Assembly: GCA_016197225.1 (NCBI GenBank) | Contig: JACPWC010000017.1 | Span: 1-49,422 of the forward strand | Source of the DNA: Chloroflexota bacterium | Lineage (GTDB): Bacteria > Chloroflexota > Anaerolineae > Anaerolineales > VGOW01 | DNA: 49,422 nt | Direction of reading: 5' to 3' | Part shown: one piece after another, positions 41,905-49,422 of the stretch | Position numbering within the stretch: position 1 is the stretch's first letter | How the letters are laid out: the number at the start of each line of letters is the position of its first letter | Program-made: the position numbers and the translations under genes | Notes under the pieces: generated by a model | The model's input: only the letters and a program-made list of their open reading frames with translations | The model's database searches: none | What the model was told of the DNA's origin: nothing

Positions 41905-43209
41905 TTACAGTGCGACCAGGTTTTCTTCGATCAGCTTGATCAGCAAATTCGCCAGCTTGGTCGAGTCGTGCCGCCAGGGTTTGCCGGGCTGGGCCACGTC
42001 GGCGGCCACCAACCGGCGCGAGCCGTTGACGGGCGGATCAAGCTTCACCCACCCCAGGCCCGGCAGAAGATCGCCCTCCTGCCGATCATTGGCGACAACG
42101 ACCGGGAACAAATTCTCGCCGGCATGAAGTTCCAGCGCCCGAAGGTGATCGAGCACACTGTAGCCATCCGTCTCGCCGGGTTGGGTAGCTACATTACACA
42201 CGTACACTTTGAGCGCCCGGCTGGCGCGCACGGCGGCGGCGATGTCGCGCACCAGCAAATTAGGAATGATGCTGGTATACAAACTGCCCGGCCCGGCCAC
42301 GATCAGGTCGGCGGCCAGGATAGCCTGAATGGCTTCGGGATAGGCGGGCACGTCGTCGGGCTGTAGAAAGACTCGCTCGATGGAACCGGTGGCGGCTGGA
42401 ATGGCCGACTCGCCTTCCACGCGGTACACCGTCTCGGTTGAACGAAGGTCGCCCACCAGAGTCACGTCGTGAATCGTCGCCGGGATCACCCGCCCCTGGA
42501 TCGTCAGCACCCGGCTCGATTCGACCAGCGCCTTTTCAAACGAGCCGGTCACTTCGGCCATGGCGCTGATGAACAGGTTGCCAAACGAGTGGCCTTCGAG
42601 TCCGTCGCCGGCGCCGAAACGGTATTGAAAGAGTTGGGTGATCAGGGCTTCGTCGTCGGCCAGGGCGGCGATGCAGTTGCGAAAGTCGCCGGGCGGCAGG
42701 ACGCCCAGCGAGCGCCGCAGCCGCCCCGACGAGCCGCCGTCGTCGGCGACGGTGACGATGGCGGTGATGTTGGAGGTGTGGCGCTTAAGCCCGCGCAGGA
42801 GGGTGGCCATGCCGGTTCCGCCGCCGATGACGACCACCTTTGGTCCGCGATGTTTGCGGCGATGATCGGCCACCATTTTGACGATGGGCTGGCCGCCGGC
42901 GAACGGCGAGAGCAGAGTGTCGCTAAGTTGCCAGAGCGCAACGACGACGGCGCCCGCGCCCAGCACGCCCAGCAGGGCCGCCCGCGCCCAGTGCGGCAGG
43001 AATTGCAAAGTGAGCACGTGCAAGGCCGGCGGCAGAGCGCCCTCACGATAAACGTCCACCAGCACAAACGCCATACCCAGCCCCAGGGCCACCATGCCCA
43101 GGAAGAGCAGGAGCACCCAGCGCTTCACGCCCAGGTCGAGCTTGAGCCACCTGAGCCAGGGATAGGTTTGGATCAACCGTTTTGGTGTTTGCCTGATCCT
43201 GTCTAACAT
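41905..43209 (-). CDS. yvcK: YvcK/CofD-family gluconeogenesis factor with N-terminal membrane helices
   Basis: YvcK-family proteins bind UDP-sugars and influence cell-wall synthesis and gluconeogenic growth. Here two hydrophobic helices (about residues 28-50 and 70-95 from the chosen start) precede the CofD-like domain that begins VVVIGGGTGMATLLRGLK and continues with VTVADDGGSSGRLR, GDFRNCIAALAD and HSFGNLFISAM. The longest frame starts at 43278, but an ATG there would overlap the divergent promoter at 43272-43300, while a TTGCTC/TATTAT promoter lies just before the ATG at 43209. I therefore use 43209 (434 aa). The membrane extension is longer than in Bacillus YvcK. Genes for gap and pgk follow. 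Confidence 0.92.
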   Translation of the reverse strand: MLDRIRQTPKRLIQTYPWLRWLKLDLGVKRWVLLLFLGMVALGLGMAFVLVDVYREGALPPALHVLTLQFLPHWARAALLGVLGAGAVVVALWQLSDTLLSPFAGGQPIVKMVADHRRKHRGPKVVVIGGGTGMATLLRGLKRHTSNITAIVTVADDGGSSGRLRRSLGVLPPGDFRNCIAALADDEALITQLFQYRFGAGDGLEGHSFGNLFISAMAEVTGSFEKALVESSRVLTIQGRVIPATIHDVTLVGDLRSTETVYRVEGESAIPAATGSIERVFLQPDDVPAYPEAIQAILAADLIVAGPGSLYTSIIPNLLVRDIAAAVRASRALKVYVCNVATQPGETDGYSVLDHLRALELHAGENLFPVVVANDRQEGDLLPGLGWVKLDPPVNGSRRLVAADVAQPGKPWRHDSTKLANLLIKLIEENLVAL

Positions 43210-43219
43210 TTCGCAGGCA

Positions 43220-43248
43220 ATAATAGCAGAATAACCAAGCCGGAGCAA
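43220..43248 (-). promoter_or_regulatory. Candidate promoter of yvcK, near-leaderless
   Basis: On the minus strand TTGCTC (43243-43248) and TATTAT (43220-43225) are separated by 17 bp, and the -10 ends ten bases before the chosen ATG. The transcript would then have almost no leader, which fits the absence of a Shine-Dalgarno sequence there. Confidence 0.5.
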
Positions 43249-43271
43249 AGAACGTTTGTAGTATGAACAAA

Positions 43272-43300
43272 TTGACATGCCTCCCTCTCAACTTTATAAT
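43272..43300 (+). promoter_or_regulatory. Consensus sigma-70-type promoter of the ABC ATPase gene
   Basis: A perfect TTGACA (43272-43277) and a perfect TATAAT (43295-43300) are separated by exactly 17 bp, 36 bp before the ATG at 43336. This predicts strong constitutive expression. Confidence 0.9.
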
Positions 43301-43335
43301 CAAGCCACTATATTCGCGAAGAAAGAGAGGAAAAC

Positions 43336-44436
43336 ATGGCAAGTGTAACGTACGACCATGTCACCAAGAAATTCGGCGAGGTGACCGCCATCAACGATTT
43401 GAACATTTCAGTAGCCGACAAGGAATTTCTGGTGCTAGTCGGGCCTTCGGGGTGCGGCAAGTCTACCGCCCTCCGCATGTTGGCCGGGCTGGAAGAGATC
43501 ACCGGCGGCGAGATCCGCATCGGCGACCGCGTCGTCAACGACGTGGCCCCGAAGGATCGCGACATCGCCATGGTGTTCCAGTCTTACGCGCTTTACCCGC
43601 ACATGAGCGTGTACGACAACATGGCCTTCGGCCTCAAGCTTCGCAAGATGCCCAAAGCCGAGATTGACACCCGGGTGAAGAAGGCGGCGGACATTCTGAG
43701 CATCGGCCAACTGCTCAACCGCAAGCCCAAGCAACTCTCCGGCGGCCAGCGCCAGCGCGTGGCCGTAGGCCGGGCCATCGTCCGCAACCCGGCCGTCTTC
43801 CTCTTCGACGAGCCACTCTCCAACCTGGACGCCAAACTCCGGGTGCAGACCCGCGCCGAAATCTCCAAGCTTCACCAGCAACTCGGCACGACTTTCATTT
43901 ACGTCACCCACGATCAAGTGGAAGCGATGACGATGGCCAGCCGCATCGCCGTGATGAAGGACGGCGTCCTCCAGCAGATTGACAGCCCGCAAAACCTCTA
44001 CGACCGGCCCGACAACGTTTTCGTGGCCGGGTTCATCGGGTCGCCATCCATGAACTTCTTCGACGCCCGCGTGAAGTCGGATAATGGCAAAATGGTGGTG
44101 GACTGCGGCGCGTTCCACGTCACCGTGCCCGAAGGCCGGGATGGGCCTTACAAGTCTCACGTCGGCAAAGACGTGATCATGGGCGTCCGCCCCGAAGACA
44201 TCCACGACCCCAACTACGCCCCGCCCGGCATTCATCAGGCCCCGGTGGAGGCCAGGGTGGACGTGACCGAGTTGATGGGCAACGAAGTCTTCCTTTACCT
44301 CGTCGTCGGCGACAAGAACTTTGTGGGCCGGGTGGACCCGCGCAGCAAGGCCCGCATCGGCGACAAGTTGCAGGTGACTCTAAACCTGGACAACATGCAC
44401 CTGTTCGATAAGGCGACTGAGCGGGCGATTCGGTAA
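43336..44436 (+). CDS. Sugar ABC transporter ATPase (UgpC/MsmK type)
   Basis: The 366-residue ATPase energises carbohydrate import on the inner face of the membrane. It has Walker A GPSGCGKST, the Q-loop in MVFQSYALYPHM, the signature LSGGQRQRVAVGRA, Walker B VFLFDEPLSNLDAK and the H-loop YVTHDQVEAM. The C-terminal regulatory TOBE/OB region (about 240-366, with VMGVRPEDIHD) is typical of the MsmX/UgpC group, which can serve several transporters. No permease or binding protein is adjacent, which fits a shared ATPase. AGAGGA precedes the ATG, and a consensus promoter and a terminator bracket it as a single-gene unit. Confidence 0.96.
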   Translation: MASVTYDHVTKKFGEVTAINDLNISVADKEFLVLVGPSGCGKSTALRMLAGLEEITGGEIRIGDRVVNDVAPKDRDIAMVFQSYALYPHMSVYDNMAFGLKLRKMPKAEIDTRVKKAADILSIGQLLNRKPKQLSGGQRQRVAVGRAIVRNPAVFLFDEPLSNLDAKLRVQTRAEISKLHQQLGTTFIYVTHDQVEAMTMASRIAVMKDGVLQQIDSPQNLYDRPDNVFVAGFIGSPSMNFFDARVKSDNGKMVVDCGAFHVTVPEGRDGPYKSHVGKDVIMGVRPEDIHDPNYAPPGIHQAPVEARVDVTELMGNEVFLYLVVGDKNFVGRVDPRSKARIGDKLQVTLNLDNMHLFDKATERAIR

Positions 44437-44464
44437 ATGCAGTGATTGGTAAGCAGTAAACAGT

Positions 44465-44504
44465 AAACAGGTACACAGGTTGCGGCACACTTGTGTACCT
44501 GTTT
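44465..44504 (+). terminator. Intrinsic terminator after the ABC ATPase gene
   Basis: Perfect 13-bp arms AAACAGGTACACA (44465-44477) and its complement (44492-44504) with a 14-base loop are followed by a pyrimidine-rich tract. The left arm is continuous with an AGTAAACAGTAAACAG word repeat. Confidence 0.75.
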
Positions 44505-44535
44505 CCTTTCTTTCCCTCTTTCCATCAATTTCCTT

Positions 44536-45285
44536 ATGACCTACAAACTCGTCCTCATCCGTCACGGACAAAGCGATTGGAATCTGGAAAACCGTTTCAC
44601 CGGTTGGACCGACGTGGATTTAACCGGCCTGGGTCGGACGGAGGCCCGGAACGGCGGCCAGCTTTTACGCGACGGCGGCTACACCTTCGACGTGGCCTAC
44701 ACATCCGTCCTCAAGCGCGCCATCAAAACACTGTGGATCGTTTTAGAGGCGATGGAACTGGAATGGATTCCGGTTTACCGGGCCTGGCAACTCAACGAGC
44801 GGCATTATGGCGCTCTGCAGGGCCTGAACAAGGCCGAGATGGCCGAGCAATACGGCGAGGCGCAGGTGAAGATTTGGCGGCGAAGTTACGACACGCCGCC
44901 GCCGCCGCTCGACCTCAGCGACGAGCGCCACCCAGCCCACGACCGCCGCTATGCGGCCCTCACACCGGACGAACTGCCGCGCACCGAATCGCTCAAAGAG
45001 ACTCTAGGCCGCGTCTTGCCGTACTGGCACAGCACGCTGGCCCCGGCGATTAAATCCGGCCAGCGAGTGCTCATCGCCGCTCACGGCAACAGCATCCGCG
45101 CCCTCGTTAAGTATCTCGACAACATTTCAGACGAGGCCATCCCCGAACTCAACATCCCCACCGGCATCCCGCTCGTCTACGAACTCGACGACTCTTTGAA
45201 GCCGCTCAAGAATTACTATCTGGGCGATGCCGAAGCGGTGAAGAAAGCGGCAGAGGCAGTGGCGGCGCAGGGCCAAGCGAAGTAG
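44536..45285 (+). CDS. gpmA: 2,3-bisphosphoglycerate-dependent phosphoglycerate mutase
   Basis: This cytoplasmic glycolytic enzyme interconverts 3- and 2-phosphoglycerate through a phosphohistidine. The 249 residues are the normal length of the dPGM family. The catalytic RHG is in [10 protein letters not shown] at the N-terminus, [12 protein letters not shown] near residue 88 is the family signature, and the second catalytic His is in [13 protein letters not shown]. The longest frame starts at 44491, but its first 15 residues are not part of the family, and the ATG at 44536 gives the standard N-terminus [11 protein letters not shown]. It sits between the ABC gene terminator and the arginase-family gene, which starts 6 bp after its stop. 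Confidence 0.97.
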   Translation: MTYKLVLIRHGQSDWNLENRFTGWTDVDLTGLGRTEARNGGQLLRDGGYTFDVAYTSVLKRAIKTLWIVLEAMELEWIPVYRAWQLNERHYGALQGLNKAEMAEQYGEAQVKIWRRSYDTPPPPLDLSDERHPAHDRRYAALTPDELPRTESLKETLGRVLPYWHSTLAPAIKSGQRVLIAAHGNSIRALVKYLDNISDEAIPELNIPTGIPLVYELDDSLKPLKNYYLGDAEAVKKAAEAVAAQGQAK

Positions 45286-45291
45286 CCGGAT

Positions 45292-46155
45292 ATGACCCTC
45301 TCCCTCATCTCCGTCCCCTTCAGCCAGGATCAACATTTGCGCGGCATGGGCCAGGCGCCGGGCGCACTACGCTCGGCCGGCCTGCTGGCGCGACTGGCCG
45401 AACGCGGCCTGCGCGTGGCCCGCGATGTGACTCTGGCTGACGTTTGGGGCGAAGGCGACATGCTCACCCGGTTGGGCCGCCTCCAGGCCGGGGTGGCCGA
45501 CTCGGTGGCCCAGGCCTTGAGTGACGGCCACACACCCGTCATCCTCGGCGGCGACTGTTGCAACGCCATCGGTATGTGGAGCGGCATCGCTCGCGCCCGA
45601 TCCAACTTGAAAGTGGGCGTGGCCTGGTTCGACGCGCACGGCGACTGGAACACTGAAGAGACCACCCTCTCCGGTTACATCGGCGGGATGCCTTACGCCG
45701 CCATTTGCGGCTATGGCAACGCTGCCCTGCGCCGCGACGCCGGACTTACAAAACCCGCTGCTACCAAACACTGCGCTCTGCTCGGCGCGCGCGACCTCGA
45801 CCCGCCCGAAAAGGCCTTGCTCGATACCACAACCGTCACTGTGCTGACAACCGAACAGATTCGCCAAAGCCACGCATCTGCTTTGCACGCCCTGGCCGGC
45901 GCTGACGTCCTCTATCTTCACTTCGACGTGGACGTGTTGGACTTGAATGAAGCGCCGGGCGTGAACTACCCGGCCCCCGGCGGCCTGAGCAGTGACGAAG
46001 CGATTCGCATCGCTCGCGACCTGATCGCCGCCAAGCCCTTGCTGGCTTTCACCCTGAGCGCCGTTGACCCGACTCTTGACGCCAGTGGCAAGACGGTTGA
46101 AACGGGGATGAAGGTGCTATTGGAAATCCTGGCAAACGACAAACGTGAAACGTGA
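45292..46155 (+). CDS. Arginase/agmatinase-family (ureohydrolase) protein
   Basis: A 287-residue ureohydrolase-fold protein, which would hydrolyse a guanidino or related compound using a binuclear metal centre. Two of the three metal-binding motifs are canonical: WFDAHGDWN (near residue 112) and HFDVDVLD (near 210). The first motif, usually GGDHS with a metal-ligand His, reads GGDCCNAIG (near 87). This places it in a subgroup with Cys at that site; whether it is a true arginase is unclear. The gene starts 6 bp after gpmA and is likely cotranscribed. Its last codons (ANDKRET) come from a word-repeat palindrome. Confidence 0.85.
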   Translation: MTLSLISVPFSQDQHLRGMGQAPGALRSAGLLARLAERGLRVARDVTLADVWGEGDMLTRLGRLQAGVADSVAQALSDGHTPVILGGDCCNAIGMWSGIARARSNLKVGVAWFDAHGDWNTEETTLSGYIGGMPYAAICGYGNAALRRDAGLTKPAATKHCALLGARDLDPPEKALLDTTTVTVLTTEQIRQSHASALHALAGADVLYLHFDVDVLDLNEAPGVNYPAPGGLSSDEAIRIARDLIAAKPLLAFTLSAVDPTLDASGKTVETGMKVLLEILANDKRET

Positions 46156-46181
46156 AGGCTGTCGTTTTACGTTTGTCGTTT
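46134..46181. terminator. Word-repeat palindrome acting as shared terminator of convergent genes
   Basis: Arms AAACGACAAACGTGAAACG (46134-46152) and its inverted copy (46163-46181) match at 18 of 19 bases with a ten-base loop. The stop of the arginase-family gene falls in the loop, and the stop of the convergent membrane-protein gene touches the right arm. It is placed to end transcription from both sides. Confidence 0.6.
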
Positions 46182-49100
46182 TACGGTCTCGCCGTCACCG
46201 CATCCGAAAACGGTTCCCCCGCCACATCCATCACCGGCACATTCACCACCGACGGGTATTCGTACATTCCCACCCGGACCGGAAAACCATACGCCGATAA
46301 ATCGAAGAAGCTGATCACCAGATCATCCTCGAGCCAGTAACGTGACGGATAACCCGCGCCATCAACCTGCGCGCCTTCGGCGTGATTGAAGAAGTGATAG
46401 TCGGTGGCGGCGGGCACATAGCCCACGCGCCAGATCACCGCCCAGGCCGGTTGTGATTCCCAGCCCAGCAATTCAACTCCGTTCGCCAGCGTTCGCGGCT
46501 CGGGGAACGGGTTGGCGATTGCCACTTCCGTGTTCGCTGCAAGACCGACCAGTTCAATGCCCAATTCGCCGTCGCGCAGAACCATGCAGGCTTCGGTCTC
46601 GGCGCAGTCTTCATAGCGTCCGCGCGCCCGGAACTCGCCGGGCTGGATGATCGCCACCGCCCCGCCCTGCGGAAAAACCGCCGCTTCGTTGCCGTCTACA
46701 AATCGGTGTGGTGTCCCGCGAAACAAGGCATCCATCACCGCCGGGAACTCGTCCACTGCCGGGTCGTCGCCACCCCCCACCACCAGAATCTCAGGGGCGG
46801 CCAGCGAGGCCTGCATCTGCCTGGCCCCGTCCACGGCGTTGAGGAGCAGGCCGAGCGGCGTGCCAAACCCGCCCGGTGTGTTGTGCGAGCCGATGAAAAA
46901 CAGCAGGACCAGCCAGGCACTGGCCTGCGCGACGGCAGAGATGACGATCACCCCGGCAATAATCGAACCGCGAAGGCGCGACCCCGCAAAAAGAAGCGGG
47001 GCAGGCGGGCGCAAAGAGAACAAAAAAAATCTTCGCGGTCTTTGCGTCTTCGCGGTGAAAAAATCGTTGACAGCCTGAACGAAATCGCCCGCAAGAATGT
47101 AGCCAGCAGGCAGGGTGAGGATGAAGTAGTGAGGGAAGACGGGCGTGGAATGCCGAATGAAAAAGAGGACGGGGACGATGAGCCACAGGGCGAGAATCAA
47201 GTCGGCGGGGCGGCGGCGGCGAAGGGCGGTGAACAACCCGGCGGCGGCCAGCCCGCCCCACAGCCAGCGGATCAGGGTGATGTCGGGAACCGAGTTGAGA
47301 TAGTCTTGAAACGCCTTTGGCCCGGCCAGCGAGTGAATGTCGCCGCCGGTCAGCACCAGCCAGGTGAAACGTAGGGAATCGAAATCGAGAAGGGCTGGGC
47401 GGGAGAGGAGATCGGTTATTAGTAATTGGTTATTGTCGTCGGCGTGAGAGAGCACCCAAATACCAAAAGGAATTGCCGTGAGGGCGGCGGCGGCAAGACC
47501 TAATACGATTTCGCGCCAGGCTTCGCGTGTTCGCCGCCAGAAGATGATGAGGAGCAGGCCGGTGAGTGGAATGAAGGCCAGGCCGGATAGGTGAATTTGC
47601 ACGACGACGGCGAGACTGACAAAGTGAAGAAGTAAAAAGTGACGGCGCTTGTCTACAAAGGCCGCGAGGGCCGAGCCGATGTAGAGCAGAACGAACAGCG
47701 GCAAAAGATTCTGGGCCCAGATTTTGCGCGAGTAGATGACGGCCCAGGGGCTGACGGCGAAGAACAAAGTTGCTACGAGGGCGGCGGCTTCACCCCAGTA
47801 TCGGCGCGTGAGGCGGTAGGTCACGTAAACGGCCAGGGTGTTGAGTCCGGCAAGAAAAAATGTGGCTGAGTAAGGATGTTTCCAAAGAAACAGCGGAATC
47901 GAATACAGCCAGACCGACATTGGAAAGTTGGGGAAGCCGACCGAGGAGCCGATGCCGCGCAAGGCAAGGCCTTTGAACTCGGCCATGTCGAGGGCGAGGG
48001 CCAACAGGCGGGCTTCGTCGGCTTTGAACTCGGTGAGGCCGGGCCAGCCGAGGCGGAGGAGGGCGGCGAGGGCGAGGATGAAGAGTAATTGGTAATTAGA
48101 GATTAGAGAATTGGACGCGGAGCGTAGAGATTGAGGCGGCTTCATGACGAGATAGGCGGATTCGGGCGTTTGAGCGACGACGGTGAAGTGGCCGGGCTGG
48201 TAGTCGGTGTAGAAGAGGTTGGATGGCGAGTTAGGTGGTTTGGTGGTTAGGTAGTTAGGCGAAGGTTCGATGACGACCTGGGAGGCGGGGTTGAAACCGT
48301 CGGCATGGATGGCGGCAAAGGCGGCGGCGGGGTCTTCGACGAAGACGGGATCGTAGATCAAATGGACGCGGGGCATGGCGTTGGTGTTGAGGTAGATGTC
48401 CACGTCCGGGTCTTCGTTGAAGACGGGAACGAAGGTGGAGTCGGCGGGCGGCGAGTCTTTGTCGGCGACGACGAATTGGGCGTTGAGGAAGTTGTATTGC
48501 GGCGAGCCACGATAGCCAACCGACCAGTAGTAGCGGTCGTAGTAAGCCAAAGCAAGCGGGTTGGCGAGGCCGGTGATCGACTCTAGGCCGAAGACGGCGG
48601 GCGCGTCGGGTTGCCATTTGGAGGTGGCGAGGTCAATGCGAGTCGGGCCGGGCTGGGCGAGAAGATAATCTACGGCGGGGCCATGTTTGTATCCGGCGCT
48701 CGGGTCGGCGCGATCTACTTCAACGAAGCCGCCGAAGGCGAAGAGTTCGAGGAAGAGGAGCAAGGGCAAGAGGCGCGGCGCGCGTTGAAAGAGAATGAGG
48801 GCGGCGATGAGGACGGCGAGTGGGATGAACAGGGCGGCCCAGGCAGGTTGGCGGCCAAAGACGAGAGGGGCGAGGGAGGCGCTCAAAATCCCAAATCCCA
48901 AAAGCCAAATCCCAAATCTCCAATTACTACGCGAAGCGTCTAATCTCTTGCTCAATGCGTAACCGGCAAGCACGGCGAGGGCGAAGTTGGTGAGGAGGAC
49001 GAAACGGGCCGGGACGCGGAGGGAGGCGAAGCCGGGGATGAATTTGTAGAGGAGGAAGTGGGCGGGCGTGTATTTGCCGAAGGCGATGAAGAGGGAAAAA

Positions 49101-49422
49101 AGCCCAAATCCCAAGAGCCAAATCCCAAAAGGCCAATTCCTGAGTTTTCGGAGGTGAAGGAGAATGGCAAGCGTGGTGAGGCCCATGTAGCCGAACTCGA
49201 CGCGATCCCAGGGCGGCCAGAAGTCGCGCGCGCCACGCCCGAAGACAAGCGGGCTGATCATTCCGGCCAGGCCAAGCGGCGGCAGGCTCCAGCGCGAGGC
49301 TTCTTCGTAGCTCAGGGCGGCGCGGGCTGTGTAGCGCAACATTTCAAGCGCGGGCAGGAGGGCAGGCTTACCCCACCAGTGCCCAGCGCCGCGCTCTTCG
49401 TAGTAGGCGAAATCCTGGTGGA
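46181..49422 (-). CDS. Large membrane protein: YfhO-like part followed by GT39/PMT-like glycosyltransferase (5' end outside window)
   Basis: The frame is open to the right edge (residues HQDFAYYEERGAGHWWGKPALLPALE precede the first ATG at 49342 in two clear segments, HQDFAYYEERGAG and HWWGKPALLPALE), so the gene is partial. The upstream third resembles YfhO-type membrane proteins (FIPGFASLRVPARFVLL and a periplasmic region with FVPVFNEDPD). After a junction near 48090 a second multi-helix part begins LTEFKADEARLLALALDM, like the acidic first loop of family-39/PMT-type lipid-linked sugar transferases, with YSRKIWAQNLLPLF later. The C-terminus is a soluble beta-rich domain. It probably works in cell-surface glycan or lipid modification. 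At least six stretches translate intergenic-type word repeats in frame, one at the junction, so a fusion of two genes is likely. Confidence 0.8.
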   Translation of the reverse strand, partial: HQDFAYYEERGAGHWWGKPALLPALEMLRYTARAALSYEEASRWSLPPLGLAGMISPLVFGRGARDFWPPWDRVEFGYMGLTTLAILLHLRKLRNWPFGIWLLGFGLFSLFIAFGKYTPAHFLLYKFIPGFASLRVPARFVLLTNFALAVLAGYALSKRLDASRSNWRFGIWLLGFGILSASLAPLVFGRQPAWAALFIPLAVLIAALILFQRAPRLLPLLLFLELFAFGGFVEVDRADPSAGYKHGPAVDYLLAQPGPTRIDLATSKWQPDAPAVFGLESITGLANPLALAYYDRYYWSVGYRGSPQYNFLNAQFVVADKDSPPADSTFVPVFNEDPDVDIYLNTNAMPRVHLIYDPVFVEDPAAAFAAIHADGFNPASQVVIEPSPNYLTTKPPNSPSNLFYTDYQPGHFTVVAQTPESAYLVMKPPQSLRSASNSLISNYQLLFILALAALLRLGWPGLTEFKADEARLLALALDMAEFKGLALRGIGSSVGFPNFPMSVWLYSIPLFLWKHPYSATFFLAGLNTLAVYVTYRLTRRYWGEAAALVATLFFAVSPWAVIYSRKIWAQNLLPLFVLLYIGSALAAFVDKRRHFLLLHFVSLAVVVQIHLSGLAFIPLTGLLLIIFWRRTREAWREIVLGLAAAALTAIPFGIWVLSHADDNNQLLITDLLSRPALLDFDSLRFTWLVLTGGDIHSLAGPKAFQDYLNSVPDITLIRWLWGGLAAAGLFTALRRRRPADLILALWLIVPVLFFIRHSTPVFPHYFILTLPAGYILAGDFVQAVNDFFTAKTQRPRRFFLFSLRPPAPLLFAGSRLRGSIIAGVIVISAVAQASAWLVLLFFIGSHNTPGGFGTPLGLLLNAVDGARQMQASLAAPEILVVGGGDDPAVDEFPAVMDALFRGTPHRFVDGNEAAVFPQGGAVAIIQPGEFRARGRYEDCAETEACMVLRDGELGIELVGLAANTEVAIANPFPEPRTLANGVELLGWESQPAWAVIWRVGYVPAATDYHFFNHAEGAQVDGAGYPSRYWLEDDLVISFFDLSAYGFPVRVGMYEYPSVVNVPVMDVAGEPFSDAVTARP
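47028..47060. repeat. In-frame word repeat (GCGAAGACGCAAAGACC type)
   Basis: On the minus strand this reads TTCACCGCGAAGACGCAAAG and onward, a repeat usually seen between genes; here it is translated as FTAKTQRPRR in the membrane protein. Related GCGAAG words occur at about 37090-37115. Confidence 0.7.
47411..47437. repeat. In-frame word repeat (AATTGGTTATTAG type)
   Basis: The stretch is translated as NNQLLITD. It resembles the AATTACC/AATTGG words at 48083-48111 in the same gene. Confidence 0.55.
48083..48111. repeat. In-frame word repeat (AATTGGTAATTAGAG type) at domain junction
   Basis: The repeat is translated as NSLISNYQLL and lies exactly between the YfhO-like and GT39-like parts of the membrane protein. 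Confidence 0.6.
48229..48261. repeat. In-frame word repeat (GTTAGGTGGTTTGG type)
   Basis: The minus strand reads CTAACTACCTAACCACCAAA and onward, translated as NYLTTKPPNSP in the membrane protein. Confidence 0.6.
48885..48927. repeat. In-frame word repeat (CCCAAATCCCAAA type), copy 1
   Basis: Minus-strand GGGATTTGG words are translated as NWRFGIWLLGFGIL. A second copy lies at 49101-49140 and gives NWPFGIWLLGFGLF. Confidence 0.7.
49101..49140. repeat. In-frame word repeat (CCCAAATCCCAA type), copy 2
   Basis: This is the second copy of the GGGATTTGG word block in the same reading frame, translated as part of a predicted membrane helix. Confidence 0.7.

Noticed and set aside
43210-43278. 23-codon extension of yvcK to the ATG at 43278
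   Set aside because: It overlaps the perfect divergent promoter at 43272-43300 and contains a good promoter for the shorter form; kept only as an alternative, since GAGAGGGAGG precedes it.
48885-49140. CRISPR-like tandem repeats in the membrane-protein gene
   Set aside because: The words are short, irregular and translated; there are no unique spacers of constant length.

Overview
The window looks like a chromosome segment from an uncultured member of the Chloroflexota (Anaerolineae-like). This is inferred from the moderately high GC, the membrane-anchored YvcK, the NarL-type two-component systems, very large secreted proteins built from ASH, IPT and SdrD-like domains, and many short palindromic word repeats. 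No rRNA, tRNA or CRISPR array was seen.

Layout. Both edges carry housekeeping genes. On the left are a transposase fragment, tpiA and a PknB-type kinase (1-2736). On the right are pgk, gap and yvcK on the minus strand, then an ABC ATPase, gpmA and an arginase-family gene on the plus strand, and a large membrane protein that runs off the window (39530-49422). Between them lies a roughly 36 kb accessory block (2.9-39.5 kb) devoted to secreted or surface oxidases and their control. It holds a 1541-aa ASH-domain protein; a minus-strand operon of pseudo-receiver, DUF4352-like protein, 2548-aa membrane-anchored multicopper oxidase (MCO), Tat-exported MCO, four-helix membrane protein and SCO1-type copper chaperone; a NarL-type two-component system; a second operon of DUF4352-like protein and 1882-aa membrane-anchored MCO; and a third operon of a second pseudo-receiver and a 1835-aa animal-type heme peroxidase with RTX and ASH repeats. 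A second two-component system closes the block.

How it may work together. Four of these transcription units start from promoters with the same architecture on the minus strand: two GACTTTRGTC-type boxes 20 bp apart, a 14-bp gap, a GACYATNGCT block, then TTATGY, a 17-bp spacer and an extended -10 (TGNTATTGT, or TACTCT in the fourth). A looser cluster of the same boxes lies directly upstream of the histidine kinase gene at 37489. I read this as one regulon, probably driven by the kinase/regulator pair at 37489-39524. The gene content (two six-cupredoxin MCOs, a Tat-MCO, a MopA-like heme peroxidase, SCO) resembles the enzyme classes implicated in bacterial Mn(II) oxidation. The substrate is inference; the shared promoters and domain content can be read directly from the sequence.

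Several gene starts were moved inward from the longest open frame because of ribosome-binding sites, conserved promoters or paralogue alignment (SCO, the 194-aa membrane protein, both giant MCOs, the peroxidase, the ASH protein, the second pseudo-receiver, yvcK, gpmA).
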